Source of the DNA: Ostreococcus mediterraneus
Taxonomy: Eukaryota; Chlorophyta; Mamiellophyceae; Mamiellales; Bathycoccaceae
Assembly (NCBI GenBank): GCA_012295225.1
Contig: WMKK01000009.1
Location: 18,308 to 82,307, forward strand
Direction: 5' to 3'
DNA length: 64,000 nucleotides
Below are positions 27,527 to 37,596 of the stretch, one piece after another. The translations under genes were made by a program, and so were the position numbers. The notes under the pieces were generated by a model, which was given only the letters and a program-made list of their open reading frames with translations, was not told the origin of the DNA and searched no databases. Position 1 is the first letter of the stretch; the number at the start of each line of letters is the position of its first letter.

Positions 27527-30500
27527 ATGTTTTCGAGCGCGCGCGACGTGCTCGCGCGTCAAACAGACGCCGAGCGCAAGGAACCCATCGTCATCGATGC
27601 CGATGCCGACGACGCCGATGCGCGGAAACGCGCGCGCGCTGACGCAAGAATCGAGCGCGAGCGCGTCGCTGAGCTAAAACGAAAACAAGCGCAACAGAAA
27701 CCAAAACAATCGACCCTCGTCGATGCTTATCGACGCGGCATGCAGGCATCGGCGAGCACGTCGTCGTCATCCGATGCGTTGCCTCGCGAATTGCTTCAGC
27801 GCGTGTTGACGTATGCGCCGGTCAAATTCTACGCCGACGCGAGATTAGTCTCCCGCGCGTGGAGAGACGCGGTGGACGACGAAGCGTTTATGCCGTTTGT
27901 GAAGTTGAATCGCGCGCTCGCGCTCGGTGGACCAGAGTCAGCTGCCGCCCAAGAATGGTTTGAGAACGAGACAGGAGGTAGGGTAAAACGCACGGGCAAT
28001 AGCTCGCTTGGCGTGGGGGGGTTGTTGCGGTTCGTCTCGCGGTCGAAACCGTTCAAGTCACGCTTGGACGTCGGCGCGCTCGTGAAATGTATTCGGGAAG
28101 ATGCAGTGTTGAATGTTCAAACTATGCATAAATCGACTCAAGCGTTTGTTATCACTATTGGAGATGTCGCGGCAACGATTGAGAGCGTTGCGGAAATGAA
28201 CATCGTGAATGGCTGTGGGTGGGCGGCGTTGGCCTTTGCCATGGTGCACGTGGCGGAAAATGAAATCGTCGGTTCGCGGTTGCTTCGAGCCGCGAGACTT
28301 GCGTTGCGCGCGAGCGATGATGCAGACTTTGTCGAAGAAGACTTGGTTGAGTTTAGTCATTTAATCACGGGGTATATTCGTTCACTGGGACAGCTAACCA
28401 CCGCAGTCTTTCAGCCCGGGGACCAATTCCTTCTCGCCGCCCTGCGACAACTTAAAGCAAGGATGACAGCCGCCGTTGATTACGCTGATATCGAAGACGA
28501 GCGTGACTTGGCGGGAATGTCGCCAGGAATGATGGATATGCCCGGTACGGTTGCCATGCACACGCGTTTAACACGCGAACAAGATGCCATCGTTTCGACA
28601 AATCTTCAAGCGCCGTACTATATGGTTGTTCGAGCGTTCGCGGGTAGCGGCAAAACGACGACCCTCATCGAGTACGCGCGACGCAACCCAAGTAAAAAGT
28701 TTCTTTATCTCGCGTTTAATAAGGCGATTACATTAGAGGCGAAGGAGCGATTCCCACCGAATACGGACTGCAAAACGTTCCATGGGCTGGCGTATCCGCT
28801 CGCACTGTGGTATCAAAAGCAAGGAAAAAAGCTCGCATTTGGCGACCGACTTCGCGCCGATGAGGTGGCACGAGCTCTGAAAATGTCTGTGCAATCGCCA
28901 ATCGTTGGCCGTGGTCTAGTTACGCTTCAGAATTATTTGGTATCCGACGACGATGATATTGCGGCAAAGCACGTGCCACCGAGCAAGGCGTCTTCAGCGG
29001 ACATCTTAAATGTCGCGCGCGCGTTATGGACTATGATGAAAGATGTGTCCTCCAATGAAGTTCCACTGACTCACGCCGGCTATATGAAACTTTATTCATT
29101 GCAGCGACCACGTTTAGACCTTGATATGAGCAAGAGCAAAACGCGCACAGGGTACGACATCATCCTACTTGACGAAGCCCAGGACATCGCTCCAGTTATG
29201 TTTGACATAATTTATAGACAAGATAAGTGCGCTAAAGTTCTTGTTGGCGACTCGCATCAGCAGATCTATAACTTCACAGGGGCAACTAATGTGTTAGATG
29301 GCATTTCGAAGCGAGTACCACCGCAGTTTATCACACATCGGCGGCTTGTGCGTTCATTTCGATTTGGCCCTTCAATTGCGAACATTGCCAACGCTGCTCT
29401 CCGTCTCAAGGAAGAACCAGCACTTCTAATTGGCGCACGTGCACTGGATCTTGAGACGCACGCCATTTATACATCAAGGTCCAACGCCAACCTCTTGCAA
29501 TATCTTCGTGTTGGTGAAAAGCGGCGAGAACAGTTGACAATTTTGGTTCGTTCAAACGCAAGTCTCATTGCAGCGATGGCAAAATTGGTGGGAATTTCGA
29601 AAGACATCAAATTGTCCGTTGTCGGCGGTATTGAAGCACTAAAACTTGAGCAAATAGTCGACTTTGTACGCTTGATGAATGGTGAAACGTCGGCAATTCA
29701 AGACAAGTACATTCGGCGGTTCATTTCGCACGGCAGCGGCGGCGCACATTCCGATCCTCATTCACTTAATGATAATCAAGGCAACGCATTGACTAGGATA
29801 GCTCTCATTGCAGAAAATCAAGACGATTTTGACATGCTTACTCGCATCAGAATTGCCGAAACGTATGGCCAAAATATTTTTGAAATTGTGGCCCAAATAC
29901 GAGCGGCGGATGTTGGCGCCAAGAGCGAGCATATGGCAGATTTTGTACTGTCCACCGCACACAAGTCAAAAGGTTTGGAGTGGGATTCAGTGCTCATCTG
30001 GAATGATTTTATCAATATCGACTGTGCGGTGAAATACGGAGATAATTACGTGCTTCGCGAAGAGGGCCCGTACGGCGACACAACTGTGAAAGACATTGAC
30101 GTCGATGAAATCAATTTGCTATATGTGGCGGTGACACGAGCGCGCAAGCGAGTCTTTCTAAACACTGCTCTAGCACGTTTGGCGATGGAAGGGGATTACG
30201 ATTTATCGCCTTTTGTCGTCCGTCACCTCGATGCGAGCGATACAACTGAAACAGAGTGCCACTATTGTGAAGCTTTCAATTTTACGTCGACGGAGCTTTT
30301 ATGGCAAGCCAACTCGACTTCAAAGAATAGTTTAGTAGGCGTCAAAATTCCGTGCATGAGTTTGCTCTTCACGAACACGCGCGACGTGACGTGCGACTCG
30401 GGGCTGCTGGCGACGCTTTCGTTAAGCCGCAGGACAACGTTCGCGGAACACGTTTGCCGAAAATGCCGCGATGGTGCTGACGCATTTCAACCTCTCCCCC

Positions 30501-30547
30501 TCGCGCACACGCTCGCCGACGAGGCCGGTTACGCTAAGACAAAATAA
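27527..30547 (+). CDS. FBH1: F-box DNA helicase FBH1
   Basis: 1006 residues from ATG 27527. The N-terminal basic region holds QKPKQSTLVDAYRR, partly like a PCNA-interacting motif. An F-box follows (LPRELLQRVLTYAPVKFYADARLVSRAWRDAV, about 85-120). The UvrD/SF1 helicase core has Walker A RAFAGSGKTTTLIEYAR near 370, Walker B LLDEAQDI near 548, GDSHQQIYNFTGA, STAHKSKGLEWDSV and LLYVAVTRARKRV. C-terminal paired Cys residues (CHYC ... CRKC) may bind zinc. FBH1 is a 3'-5' helicase in an SCF ubiquitin ligase that removes RAD51 from DNA and restrains recombination. F-box and helicase on one chain is diagnostic. Confidence 0.93.
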   Translation: MFSSARDVLARQTDAERKEPIVIDADADDADARKRARADARIERERVAELKRKQAQQKPKQSTLVDAYRRGMQASASTSSSSDALPRELLQRVLTYAPVKFYADARLVSRAWRDAVDDEAFMPFVKLNRALALGGPESAAAQEWFENETGGRVKRTGNSSLGVGGLLRFVSRSKPFKSRLDVGALVKCIREDAVLNVQTMHKSTQAFVITIGDVAATIESVAEMNIVNGCGWAALAFAMVHVAENEIVGSRLLRAARLALRASDDADFVEEDLVEFSHLITGYIRSLGQLTTAVFQPGDQFLLAALRQLKARMTAAVDYADIEDERDLAGMSPGMMDMPGTVAMHTRLTREQDAIVSTNLQAPYYMVVRAFAGSGKTTTLIEYARRNPSKKFLYLAFNKAITLEAKERFPPNTDCKTFHGLAYPLALWYQKQGKKLAFGDRLRADEVARALKMSVQSPIVGRGLVTLQNYLVSDDDDIAAKHVPPSKASSADILNVARALWTMMKDVSSNEVPLTHAGYMKLYSLQRPRLDLDMSKSKTRTGYDIILLDEAQDIAPVMFDIIYRQDKCAKVLVGDSHQQIYNFTGATNVLDGISKRVPPQFITHRRLVRSFRFGPSIANIANAALRLKEEPALLIGARALDLETHAIYTSRSNANLLQYLRVGEKRREQLTILVRSNASLIAAMAKLVGISKDIKLSVVGGIEALKLEQIVDFVRLMNGETSAIQDKYIRRFISHGSGGAHSDPHSLNDNQGNALTRIALIAENQDDFDMLTRIRIAETYGQNIFEIVAQIRAADVGAKSEHMADFVLSTAHKSKGLEWDSVLIWNDFINIDCAVKYGDNYVLREEGPYGDTTVKDIDVDEINLLYVAVTRARKRVFLNTALARLAMEGDYDLSPFVVRHLDASDTTETECHYCEAFNFTSTELLWQANSTSKNSLVGVKIPCMSLLFTNTRDVTCDSGLLATLSLSRRTTFAEHVCRKCRDGADAFQPLPLAHTLADEAGYAKTK

Positions 30548-30822
30548 CGCCATCATTGTCATCAGTAACGAAATCATTTCATGCTCCGATTCTTCCTTTA
30601 TGTCTCTCGCGTCGCGGCGCGACAGCTCGTGAAGTTTTAAATGATGCACCCTCACACCTCGGCGCACTTCGCGACGGGCGACGACGTGGTGCGGCACGGC
30701 GCGTGACTGAGACACGCGTACCGAGTTATTCAACGCGCTCGTTGGCACTCGCACGCAGTTCCTCCATCGTTTTCGTCGTCGTCGTCGAAGTTTATACGAC
30801 AGAGTTGAACTTTGTGTCGCGC

Positions 30823-32319
30823 ATGATGTCCGCACGAGGACGCGATAACGAGGTCTCGCCTACGAAAAGCGCGCAGGCGAGGGACGAAGTCGCAAACGCG
30901 TTGCGCGATGCGACGAAATCGCGCACTGCGAACGATGGGCGTGGTAGGCGTAAGAAGTTTGCGGCGGATCGTGGAGAGAAGGCGCCGGCGGCGGAGCGCG
31001 AGCGAACCATTCCTAAAGGAGAGCCTTGTGATGCGATACCGATGGATTGGACGGTGAAATCATCTGTGCGATTTACGAGCGATAGTAGCTTTCATTGGTG
31101 TTCGTGCTTGGGGGCGGTACCTGTGTCGGAAGGACTGCGCGCGTATAGCGGAGGTTCGGCGACGCAAAGCGACGTCGACGCCGTGCTGTACAACAAGGAC
31201 GATTTAGCGTCAGCGCAGCGCGCGCTCACGAGAGCGTCGTATTCATGCGCATATCCGGCTGACGTGTTACCGAGTGAAGCGTTGGTGACGATGCGTTCGA
31301 GTGAAAGTGGGCGAGCTTGGTTGGAGCGTCGACAGTCGACATGGAGCGAGGCGCTCGTAAGTTTGTACGGCTTGCTCCGCGTCCGCCAATGCTATGCGTT
31401 TTATGTTATTTACGAGGAAAGAACGATATTGTTTTGCGCTCCGGGTGTCGGTGGTGTTAACGATGGCGGTTATGCGGTGGTGACGAATAGTAATATTAAA
31501 ATTCGTCGAGCGCTCAACGACGCCGGAGTCGATTTTGTCAGCGCCGACGAAGAAGCAGCTGCTATTGAAAATGCCCAAAAGTTGAAAAAGCAAGTGTGGC
31601 GACCAGAGGACGAACGACGAACTTTACTGGATGACTTGGCGGGCGACGAAGTCAGCCGTGCGAATGGTAAGCACCCCATGGAATCCGCGGAGGCGACGAC
31701 GATGCTCGCAAACATGGACAAACCAAGCGGGGCGCGCAGGCGCGCGGCAGACACCATTATCTGTCGAGGCGCCATAGCCGTCAGCGGATTGTTGAATGTC
31801 CTCATGGAAGCTTCTGGTGGCGATCTGGGAAGTTCAGATTTCGAAACACGAGATGTGCCCACTTTGCTTTCGCCCGTGCCGTTTGCGCATAGCTCCATGA
31901 AACCTCTGACTCTCAACGTGCAGATGAATACGACGACGCGCAAAGAAGCGAAAGATGCGAGCTCATTGTTGTCTCTCGCCTCTGGGAATGTTTCGACGAG
32001 AAGCGTGTACACGGCGGAAACGCCGCGCAATGAATTTGTACCGCCTTGGGCGTTGGCACGCATGTGCGCCGTGCTCGCCGCCAAGCAAGGTGACATTCGT
32101 GTTTTGTGTTCCATCGTGCCGCAGACACACGGCTTGAATGTAGGTGTCCTAGCGGCGTATGACATTGCAGAACGAAACGCATCGCACACAGAGGATGTTT
32201 TGATTCGCGAATGCGCGTATTACGACGAAGTGGAGACGTCTCGAATCATGGCCCCGCCGCCGCTCGGTTCAAGCGCCATTAACAAAATCGAGTACATGGA
32301 CGGTATGTATTATGTCTAG
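30823..32319 (+). CDS. DONSON: DONSON / Humpty-dumpty-like replication protein
   Basis: 498 residues from ATG 30823 (MMSARGRDNEVS). The frame extends upstream only to a TTG in non-coding-looking sequence. After a basic disordered N-terminus, IPMDWTVKSSVRFTSDSSFHWCSCL matches the family's conserved opening block. WSEALVSLYGLLRVRQCYAFYVIYEERTILFCAPGVGG matches the central block. LLSPVPFAHSSMKPLTL and a C-terminal hydrophobic region complete the pattern. DONSON delivers GINS during replication-origin firing and protects forks. It follows FBH1 in tandem (275 bp), a genome-maintenance neighbour. Confidence 0.72.
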   Translation: MMSARGRDNEVSPTKSAQARDEVANALRDATKSRTANDGRGRRKKFAADRGEKAPAAERERTIPKGEPCDAIPMDWTVKSSVRFTSDSSFHWCSCLGAVPVSEGLRAYSGGSATQSDVDAVLYNKDDLASAQRALTRASYSCAYPADVLPSEALVTMRSSESGRAWLERRQSTWSEALVSLYGLLRVRQCYAFYVIYEERTILFCAPGVGGVNDGGYAVVTNSNIKIRRALNDAGVDFVSADEEAAAIENAQKLKKQVWRPEDERRTLLDDLAGDEVSRANGKHPMESAEATTMLANMDKPSGARRRAADTIICRGAIAVSGLLNVLMEASGGDLGSSDFETRDVPTLLSPVPFAHSSMKPLTLNVQMNTTTRKEAKDASSLLSLASGNVSTRSVYTAETPRNEFVPPWALARMCAVLAAKQGDIRVLCSIVPQTHGLNVGVLAAYDIAERNASHTEDVLIRECAYYDEVETSRIMAPPPLGSSAINKIEYMDGMYYV

Positions 32320-32463
32320 AGCGCGCGTCTTCATTGCGCGCACACTTGTGAATATTATTTCATTAGCCCTTGATCACTATCACAAACCTTGTGACGAGGA
32401 ATACAAAAATTCTACAAATAAACGCAAAAAGCAACCGTCGCGTCTTCGCCCTCCCCGATGCGT

Positions 32464-32931
32464 TCACCCCGCCATGACTTCGTCTTCATCATCAACAACT
32501 AAATCCTCCTCATCACCATCTATGTCACCAACGTTGCCGCCGCTACCGCCGCCACTTTTGACTAATTCCGCACGCTGTCGCTCGAGTTCCTTGATTTGGT
32601 TTGTCAAACTCTTGCGTTCGTCAGACTTTCCAAAATTTTTCTTTGCAATCTTCGACCGCTTTGACTTTAGATCGGCGATGCGTTCTCGCAACTCTCGCTT
32701 ACGCGCGGTAAGATTACTCTGCTTCATGCGTCCACTCGATATGTTGGCGTGGTTGACGTCACCGCCATCATCCGCGACGGCGCCATCCATGACGATGTCC
32801 CCAGCCGCCAGCGCACCGCTCACGTGTTTCACCGCCGCCGCATGTTGTTGCCGTCGTTTCTTCTTATCCGCCGCCTTTTTGCGTTTGGTTTTCAGATGCT
32901 TCAATTGCGCTTTCGTCCGCGCAACCTTCAT
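32464..32931 (-). CDS. Small basic coiled-coil protein, family not recognised
   Basis: 155 residues from ATG 32931. A Lys/Arg-rich N-terminus (KHLKTKRKKAADKKKRRQQ) suggests nuclear or nucleolar location. A charged helical segment (KRELRERIADLKSKRSKIAKK through KELERQRAELVK, about 75-125) should form a coiled coil. The C-terminus is acidic (DGDEEDLVVDDEDEV). It converges on DONSON with 144 bp between stops. Composition is low-complexity at both ends but the middle is ordinary, so I favour a real gene of unknown function. Confidence 0.6.
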   Translation of the reverse strand: MKVARTKAQLKHLKTKRKKAADKKKRRQQHAAAVKHVSGALAAGDIVMDGAVADDGGDVNHANISSGRMKQSNLTARKRELRERIADLKSKRSKIAKKNFGKSDERKSLTNQIKELERQRAELVKSGGGSGGNVGDIDGDEEDLVVDDEDEVMAG

Positions 32932-33079
32932 CGCGTCGTCGTCGTCGTCGTGTGCGTTGTGAGGCTCCCGCGCGCGAACAGTGGTGTTTTACAAAGAGAA
33001 CAATTGCGAGTTACAACCCGAGCTATGGCTAGAATTTTGTGTGATTTATACATGGATGCCGATGATTGAGACATATATA

Positions 33080-34528
33080 TCAGTCTTCAATCTCGGACAC
33101 GAGCTTTGTTTTGAACGTATCCACCGGGTAGACTTGCCCGTGCTCTTCGCGCGCGCACGAGGCGTCGCTCGTCAATTTTCGATAGTGGTCGTAAATGGCC
33201 ATGGTGCTCATGATGTTTTCTTCAGAAGGGCACGAACATTCGATCGGTTTCTGTGGTGATCCCATATTTGCGGTGTTTGGAATGTGGAAGTCGATGAAGT
33301 GCATGTATCCTTTGGTGTATTCGTTGATCGCACGCTTTGAGCCACCAAACATGTTGGCTATGACGGAGATGCGATGAATGTCGTCGCACGTCCCGAACGC
33401 CGGTCGCGGCTTGGCCAACGCGGCGACATCCTTGCCTACGACTGGAGAGTCCAAGTACGAGTCGTCGTCGTCGACATCATTGTCTTCAGCATCCGTTGCG
33501 GCATTCGCAGCCACGGAACCTTGAAACTCGTTGCGATAGCAATTTAACATCATCTTGTCCTCTGACGCCTCGCGACGCAACGTTTCGTGCAGCCACTTAA
33601 ACGGCGGGAACCCGACGCGCTCGCGATAATATTCCGGAGCACCAATGCTCATGCAAAAGCTATACGCGGTGTGATCAGGGCACTGCAACAAACCAATATC
33701 GGCATCGAGCCAAAAATATCGCTTGGATCGTAAATCCTTAAACGACTCTGAGCCTTCAATTTCGTTGGCCATTTCGTTGACGAGCGGCACCTTGTTAATC
33801 CACACGCGTTTAAACTGCTCAACCCCACACTCCGTCATGTTGGTATACGTCAAATGCTCTCGAGGTTTCACCACGCACCTCACAGCACCTCGACCAAATT
33901 GATTCGGAACTGATTCACCGCGTATAACACGCCCGCGCGCGTACGCCGACATCGCATCTTCGCACGCCCCCGCCGAGTCCCGCATGAATACGACATTCAT
34001 CCCAAACACCCCAGCCGCGCAACTCGTCCTACCAATCCCTAATACATAATACTCCAACGCATGGTGCTGTTCCTCACTCGGCGGTGACGCCCAGAACCCA
34101 TCAATCCACGTGATATCGCGTAATTTCGCCAACGCTTGCGCAGAAAACGCGCGCGCGCGCGCCTCGAGCTCGTCGGCAAACACATGACACGGCGCTAAAT
34201 CAATCTCATACCCCAACGACGACGTCATCGTCATCCCTCGCCAGTGCGTGTGCGGCACCGCACCGGCGGCGCCGAGCGACGCCACATCGCGTCTCGACGA
34301 CGACGACGACGACGACGACGCAAAGACGACGACCGCGACCGCGAGCGCGATCGAAGCCACCCAGAGCGCCATCGCCACGGCTTTCACTCGCGACGTCGCC
34401 GTTGACGACGTCGACGACGACGACGGCGACGCATCGGCGTCGTCGGACGTCGAACGCGATCGCGGCGGCATGAGTAAGGCGTGGTGTTCGCCGACGGCGC
34501 CCGTCGACGACGGCATCGCGGCGCGCAT
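33080..34528 (-). CDS. Type II membrane protein, possible Golgi glycosyltransferase (HtrL/YibB-like impression)
   Basis: 482 residues from ATG 34528; ATGs at 34516 and 34471 are equally possible. A short Ser/Asp-rich cytosolic part, one membrane anchor (VAMALWVASIALAVAVVVFA, about 55-72) and a large lumenal domain give the topology of Golgi transferases. The lumenal part contains RYFWLDADIGLLQ, where DAD resembles the metal-binding DxD of nucleotide-sugar transferases. It also has HALEYYVLGIGRTSC, an NMTECG glycosylation sequon and many Cys. The substrate and family are uncertain; bacterial HtrL/YibB proteins have a similar motif. Its start lies 11 bp from the divergent pyruvyl-transferase start. 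Confidence 0.65.
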   Translation of the reverse strand: MRAAMPSSTGAVGEHHALLMPPRSRSTSDDADASPSSSSTSSTATSRVKAVAMALWVASIALAVAVVVFASSSSSSSSRRDVASLGAAGAVPHTHWRGMTMTSSLGYEIDLAPCHVFADELEARARAFSAQALAKLRDITWIDGFWASPPSEEQHHALEYYVLGIGRTSCAAGVFGMNVVFMRDSAGACEDAMSAYARGRVIRGESVPNQFGRGAVRCVVKPREHLTYTNMTECGVEQFKRVWINKVPLVNEMANEIEGSESFKDLRSKRYFWLDADIGLLQCPDHTAYSFCMSIGAPEYYRERVGFPPFKWLHETLRREASEDKMMLNCYRNEFQGSVAANAATDAEDNDVDDDDSYLDSPVVGKDVAALAKPRPAFGTCDDIHRISVIANMFGGSKRAINEYTKGYMHFIDFHIPNTANMGSPQKPIECSCPSEENIMSTMAIYDHYRKLTSDASCAREEHGQVYPVDTFKTKLVSEIED

Positions 34529-34539
34529 TGACGCGCGAC

Positions 34540-35718
34540 ATGGGTGTTCACGAGTGCATGATTTCTAAACCCTACACGCCGGAGCCGTTCCGGGCGCGCC
34601 GCGACGACGTCACACGCGCGCGCATGCGCCTCGCGCACGCGTCGAGCGCGATGAACGCGAGCGATGAACGCGATGAGTTGCTCGGTGACGCGCGATCGCA
34701 CGATCGCGCGCCGTCGTGGGCGTGGAAAGTTGCGATCGGGGTGGCGTGTGCGCTCGCGGTGATGCATGGTGTTGGCGCATCGTTACCGGCGTCGAGCGCG
34801 TCGACGTCGATGACGAGCGAGAGATCGACATCCAGGGCGGCGATTGGGAAGTCGTTTAAGTGTGAGGTGATGTTTAAGCCCGAGTTTGCTGGGTTTCGTA
34901 TATGTAATTCGCAATGGAGCAACGCTGGAGACTTGCTCGGCGAGCCAATCGTGCGAGAGATGTTGGAGCGGCGATTTGAGTGCGACGCGTATGCGTTTAT
35001 TACGCATCGCACGAAGAGTAAAGGATCGAATTGTTTGTGGAGCGTGGGGAGTGTGATGCAATTCGTGCATAGCGGGGATGTGGTTTGGGGATTGGGGGTG
35101 TGGCACGCGGAGGAGTACGCGGCGGGGCGTTTGGGGACGCCGCTCGATTTTGAAGTGCGAGGCGTACGCGGGCCCGAAACCGCGCATTTGCTCGATAAGG
35201 TGCACGGCACCATTGTACCGTCGATTGGTGATCCTGGAATTTTAGTCAGCGAGTTTTTCCCGGAAATCAAAGCCACGGCGGAGCATAAATGTTTGATTAG
35301 GCACGTCTCTGGGGACAAAACCGTCGCTCCCGAGGGTGTGAAGAGCTTCACGCCCGGCGACTTTGGATCGAATTGGCGCTTGTTTGTCGAGGAGGTCGCG
35401 CGATGCTCGCACGTGTATTCGAGTTCTTTACACGGCTTAATCGTCGCCGACTCGTTCGGCATCCCAGCTCGATGGTTCTTCCCCGAAGATCAAGAAGTCG
35501 TCGCGGCGCAGAGCGACTTCAAATACCGCGACTGGCTCGAAATGAGCGGACGCTCGGAAGAATTTCTTCGACCGCGTCACAACATTGACTCCATGCTCGA
35601 TGAATCCTCCTACGCACCGCCATTATCACAAGAAAAACGTCGCGAGATCATCAACAAGCTCGTGACGTCGTTCCCATTCGACATGTTCACCACCGTCGAA
35701 GTCGGTTCGGACGACTGA
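34540..35718 (+). CDS. Polysaccharide pyruvyl-transferase family protein, membrane-anchored
   Basis: 392 residues from ATG 34540. Later starts (34558, or 34624 beginning MRLAHASSAMNASDERDELLG) are plausible and would separate it from the divergent gene. A membrane anchor (AWKVAIGVACALAVMHGVGASL) is followed by the transferase domain: WSNAGDLLGEPI, VVWGLGVWHAEEY, EVRGVRGPETAHLLDK, SIGDPGIL and YSSSLHGLIVADSFGIPARWF. The last is the family's conserved SSSLHG motif. These enzymes transfer pyruvate from phosphoenolpyruvate to sugars of extracellular glycans; yeast Pvg1 acts in the Golgi. With the divergent type II protein it suggests a glycan-modification pair. Confidence 0.82.
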   Translation: MGVHECMISKPYTPEPFRARRDDVTRARMRLAHASSAMNASDERDELLGDARSHDRAPSWAWKVAIGVACALAVMHGVGASLPASSASTSMTSERSTSRAAIGKSFKCEVMFKPEFAGFRICNSQWSNAGDLLGEPIVREMLERRFECDAYAFITHRTKSKGSNCLWSVGSVMQFVHSGDVVWGLGVWHAEEYAAGRLGTPLDFEVRGVRGPETAHLLDKVHGTIVPSIGDPGILVSEFFPEIKATAEHKCLIRHVSGDKTVAPEGVKSFTPGDFGSNWRLFVEEVARCSHVYSSSLHGLIVADSFGIPARWFFPEDQEVVAAQSDFKYRDWLEMSGRSEEFLRPRHNIDSMLDESSYAPPLSQEKRREIINKLVTSFPFDMFTTVEVGSDD

Positions 35719-36288
35719 GGCGCATTCGGCCGCCGACGGCGTCTGGCGACTCCACTCGGTGACAGTCGCTCCGCCGCTCGCCTCACCCGCTCGCCGCCTC
35801 TCGCATTGTCTCTCGTTGTCGATCGCGTACGCTACGAGTACGCGTCATATTTATTTACACACTATATACCATGCACCATGTAATTATATACTTTGTCGAA
35901 ACTCGCGTCCCGAGCGCGTCGTGTGGATAAGAACCCAAGTTGCCCGTGACCGATCGTCACTTCTCGACTTTTCGGTGCGTCCGCGCGCGCGTGCGTCGTT
36001 GCGTACACGTACGATGATGTGTTGACGGCATCTTCCTTGTCGTCGTCCTCTTCTTCTTCTTCTTCTTCTTCTTCTTCTTCGTCGTCGTCCTCGTCGTCGG
36101 TCGCGTGGTTGTGGATAAAGTCATCGCGCGATCGGGACTTGGCGTGATCGTCGTTCGCCCGCGCGCATCGGCGTCGCATCGCGCCGTGCATGACGCGCAT
36201 AATACTGACGCGCGTGTTTTCTTCGTCTCTCGCGTTCGCGTCGTCGCAGAGGACCAACACGCGCTTAACCTAAGCCCTTACATTCATC
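35719..36288. promoter_or_regulatory. FBPase upstream region with TTC microsatellite
   Basis: 570 bp, among the longest gaps in the window. An AT-rich patch at about 35845-35895 (tatatacc, ttatatac) could be a terminator for the upstream gene or a promoter. A TTC run follows at 36050-36080. Small ORFs here are low-complexity. I see no RNA gene. Confidence 0.4.
36050..36080 (+). repeat. (TTC)n trinucleotide microsatellite
   Basis: About ten TTC units, flanked on the right by (GTC)n-type sequence. It lies roughly 210 bp before the FBPase start. Confidence 0.85.
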
Positions 36289-37416
36289 ATGTCCGCGTTT
36301 GCAGCCAAGGCGCCGACCCGGGCGTTGGCGAAAACCGTCGCTCCGCGTCGCGCGGCGAAGAGCGTCAAGGCGACGCGAGGCGTTGTGGCCAAGGCTGGTG
36401 GTCTCGGTACGCCTTTCACGACGTGGATTCTTCAACAAGAAATGGAGGAGAACATTGATGGTGAATTGGCTGTCGTGTTGTCGTCCATTTCCTTGGCGTG
36501 CAAGCAAATCGCGAGCTTGGTGCAACGCGCCGGGATTGCCGGTATGACTGGTTTGGCGGGTGAGACTAACGTTCAAGGTGAAGACCAAAAGAAGCTTGAT
36601 GTGATCTCTAACGATGTTTTCTGCGATGTCTTGCGCCAAACTGGCCGTACGGGTGTTATCGCGTCTGAAGAAGAGGATGTCCCGGTTGCGGTTGAGGAAA
36701 CCTTTGGCGGCAACTACGTCGTTGTTTTTGACCCGCTCGATGGTTCTTCCAACATCGATGCCGCTGTGTCCACTGGTTCTATCTGGGGTATCTACGAGTC
36801 TGACTCCACGTGCATCCCGGATTTCAGCTCTGAAGATGCGGCCAAGATTGAAGAAAAGTGCGTCATGAACGTGTGCCAACCGGGTAACAACTTGTTGTGC
36901 GCTGGCTACTGCATGTACTCCTCGTCCACCATCTTGGTGTTGACCATCGGCCAAGGCGTGTATGGGTTCACCCTTGACCCGACGGTTGGTGAATTCATCA
37001 TGTCCCACGAAAAGATCCAAGTCCCGAAGAGTGGTAAGATTTACTCGTTCAACGAAGGTAACTACGCCATGTGGACCGATGGCTTGAAGAAGTACATGGA
37101 CTCCCTCAAGACTGGCGGTAAGGACGGCGGCAAGCCGTACAGCGCCCGTTACATCGGTTCTCTCGTTGGTGATTTCCACAGAACCATCTTGTACGGTGGC
37201 ATCTACGGTTACCCGGGTGACGCCAAGAACCCGAACGGTAAGCTCCGCTTGTTGTACGAGTGCGCGCCGATGTCTTTCATTGCCGAACAAGCTGGCGGTG
37301 CGGGCTCTGACGGTAAGGGCCGCATCCTTGACATCATGCCCACCAAGGTTCACCAACGCGTGCCGTTCTTCACCGGCTCCGTGGGTGAAGTCGAATACCT
37401 TGAGTCGTTCATGTAA
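36289..37416 (+). CDS. FBP1: Chloroplast fructose-1,6-bisphosphatase
   Basis: 375 residues from ATG 36289. A transit peptide (Ala/Lys/Arg-rich, about 1-38) precedes the FBPase fold. Visible motifs are GEDQKKLDVISNDVF, the metal-binding VVFDPLDGSSNIDAAVSTGSIWG, and KLRLLYECAPMSFIAEQAGG. The thioredoxin loop is present: STCIPDFSSEDAAKIEEKCVMNVCQPG holds three Cys in the plastid-enzyme arrangement, so light activation through ferredoxin-thioredoxin is expected. It hydrolyses fructose 1,6-bisphosphate in the Calvin-Benson cycle. Codon use is extremely biased, which leaves a 435-codon antisense frame open over the whole gene; that frame is rejected. Confidence 0.97.
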   Translation: MSAFAAKAPTRALAKTVAPRRAAKSVKATRGVVAKAGGLGTPFTTWILQQEMEENIDGELAVVLSSISLACKQIASLVQRAGIAGMTGLAGETNVQGEDQKKLDVISNDVFCDVLRQTGRTGVIASEEEDVPVAVEETFGGNYVVVFDPLDGSSNIDAAVSTGSIWGIYESDSTCIPDFSSEDAAKIEEKCVMNVCQPGNNLLCAGYCMYSSSTILVLTIGQGVYGFTLDPTVGEFIMSHEKIQVPKSGKIYSFNEGNYAMWTDGLKKYMDSLKTGGKDGGKPYSARYIGSLVGDFHRTILYGGIYGYPGDAKNPNGKLRLLYECAPMSFIAEQAGGAGSDGKGRILDIMPTKVHQRVPFFTGSVGEVEYLESFM

Positions 37417-37596
37417 ATCTTTGAGAGGACGCGAGAAGGATTTTCCGCTAGTCGAACGTGATAACAATATTATTTTTTGAATATCCACGTTAAAACATTG
37501 ATATTGAAGACGACCTCTGTAACGATCTCCGAACGCGCTCGCAAACCAAGTAGCGGCGACGATTAAACACACGTTATGATTGATTTAATACAAATA

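Noticed and set aside
34572-35462. 296-codon minus-strand ORF antisense to the pyruvyl-transferase gene
   Set aside because: No motif; the sense strand has the complete transferase signature set.
36265-37572. 435-codon minus-strand ORF covering the entire FBPase gene
   Set aside because: It exists because the highly biased FBPase codons avoid TTA, CTA and TCA in the sense strand. Its translation has no domain logic, while the plus strand is a perfect FBPase.
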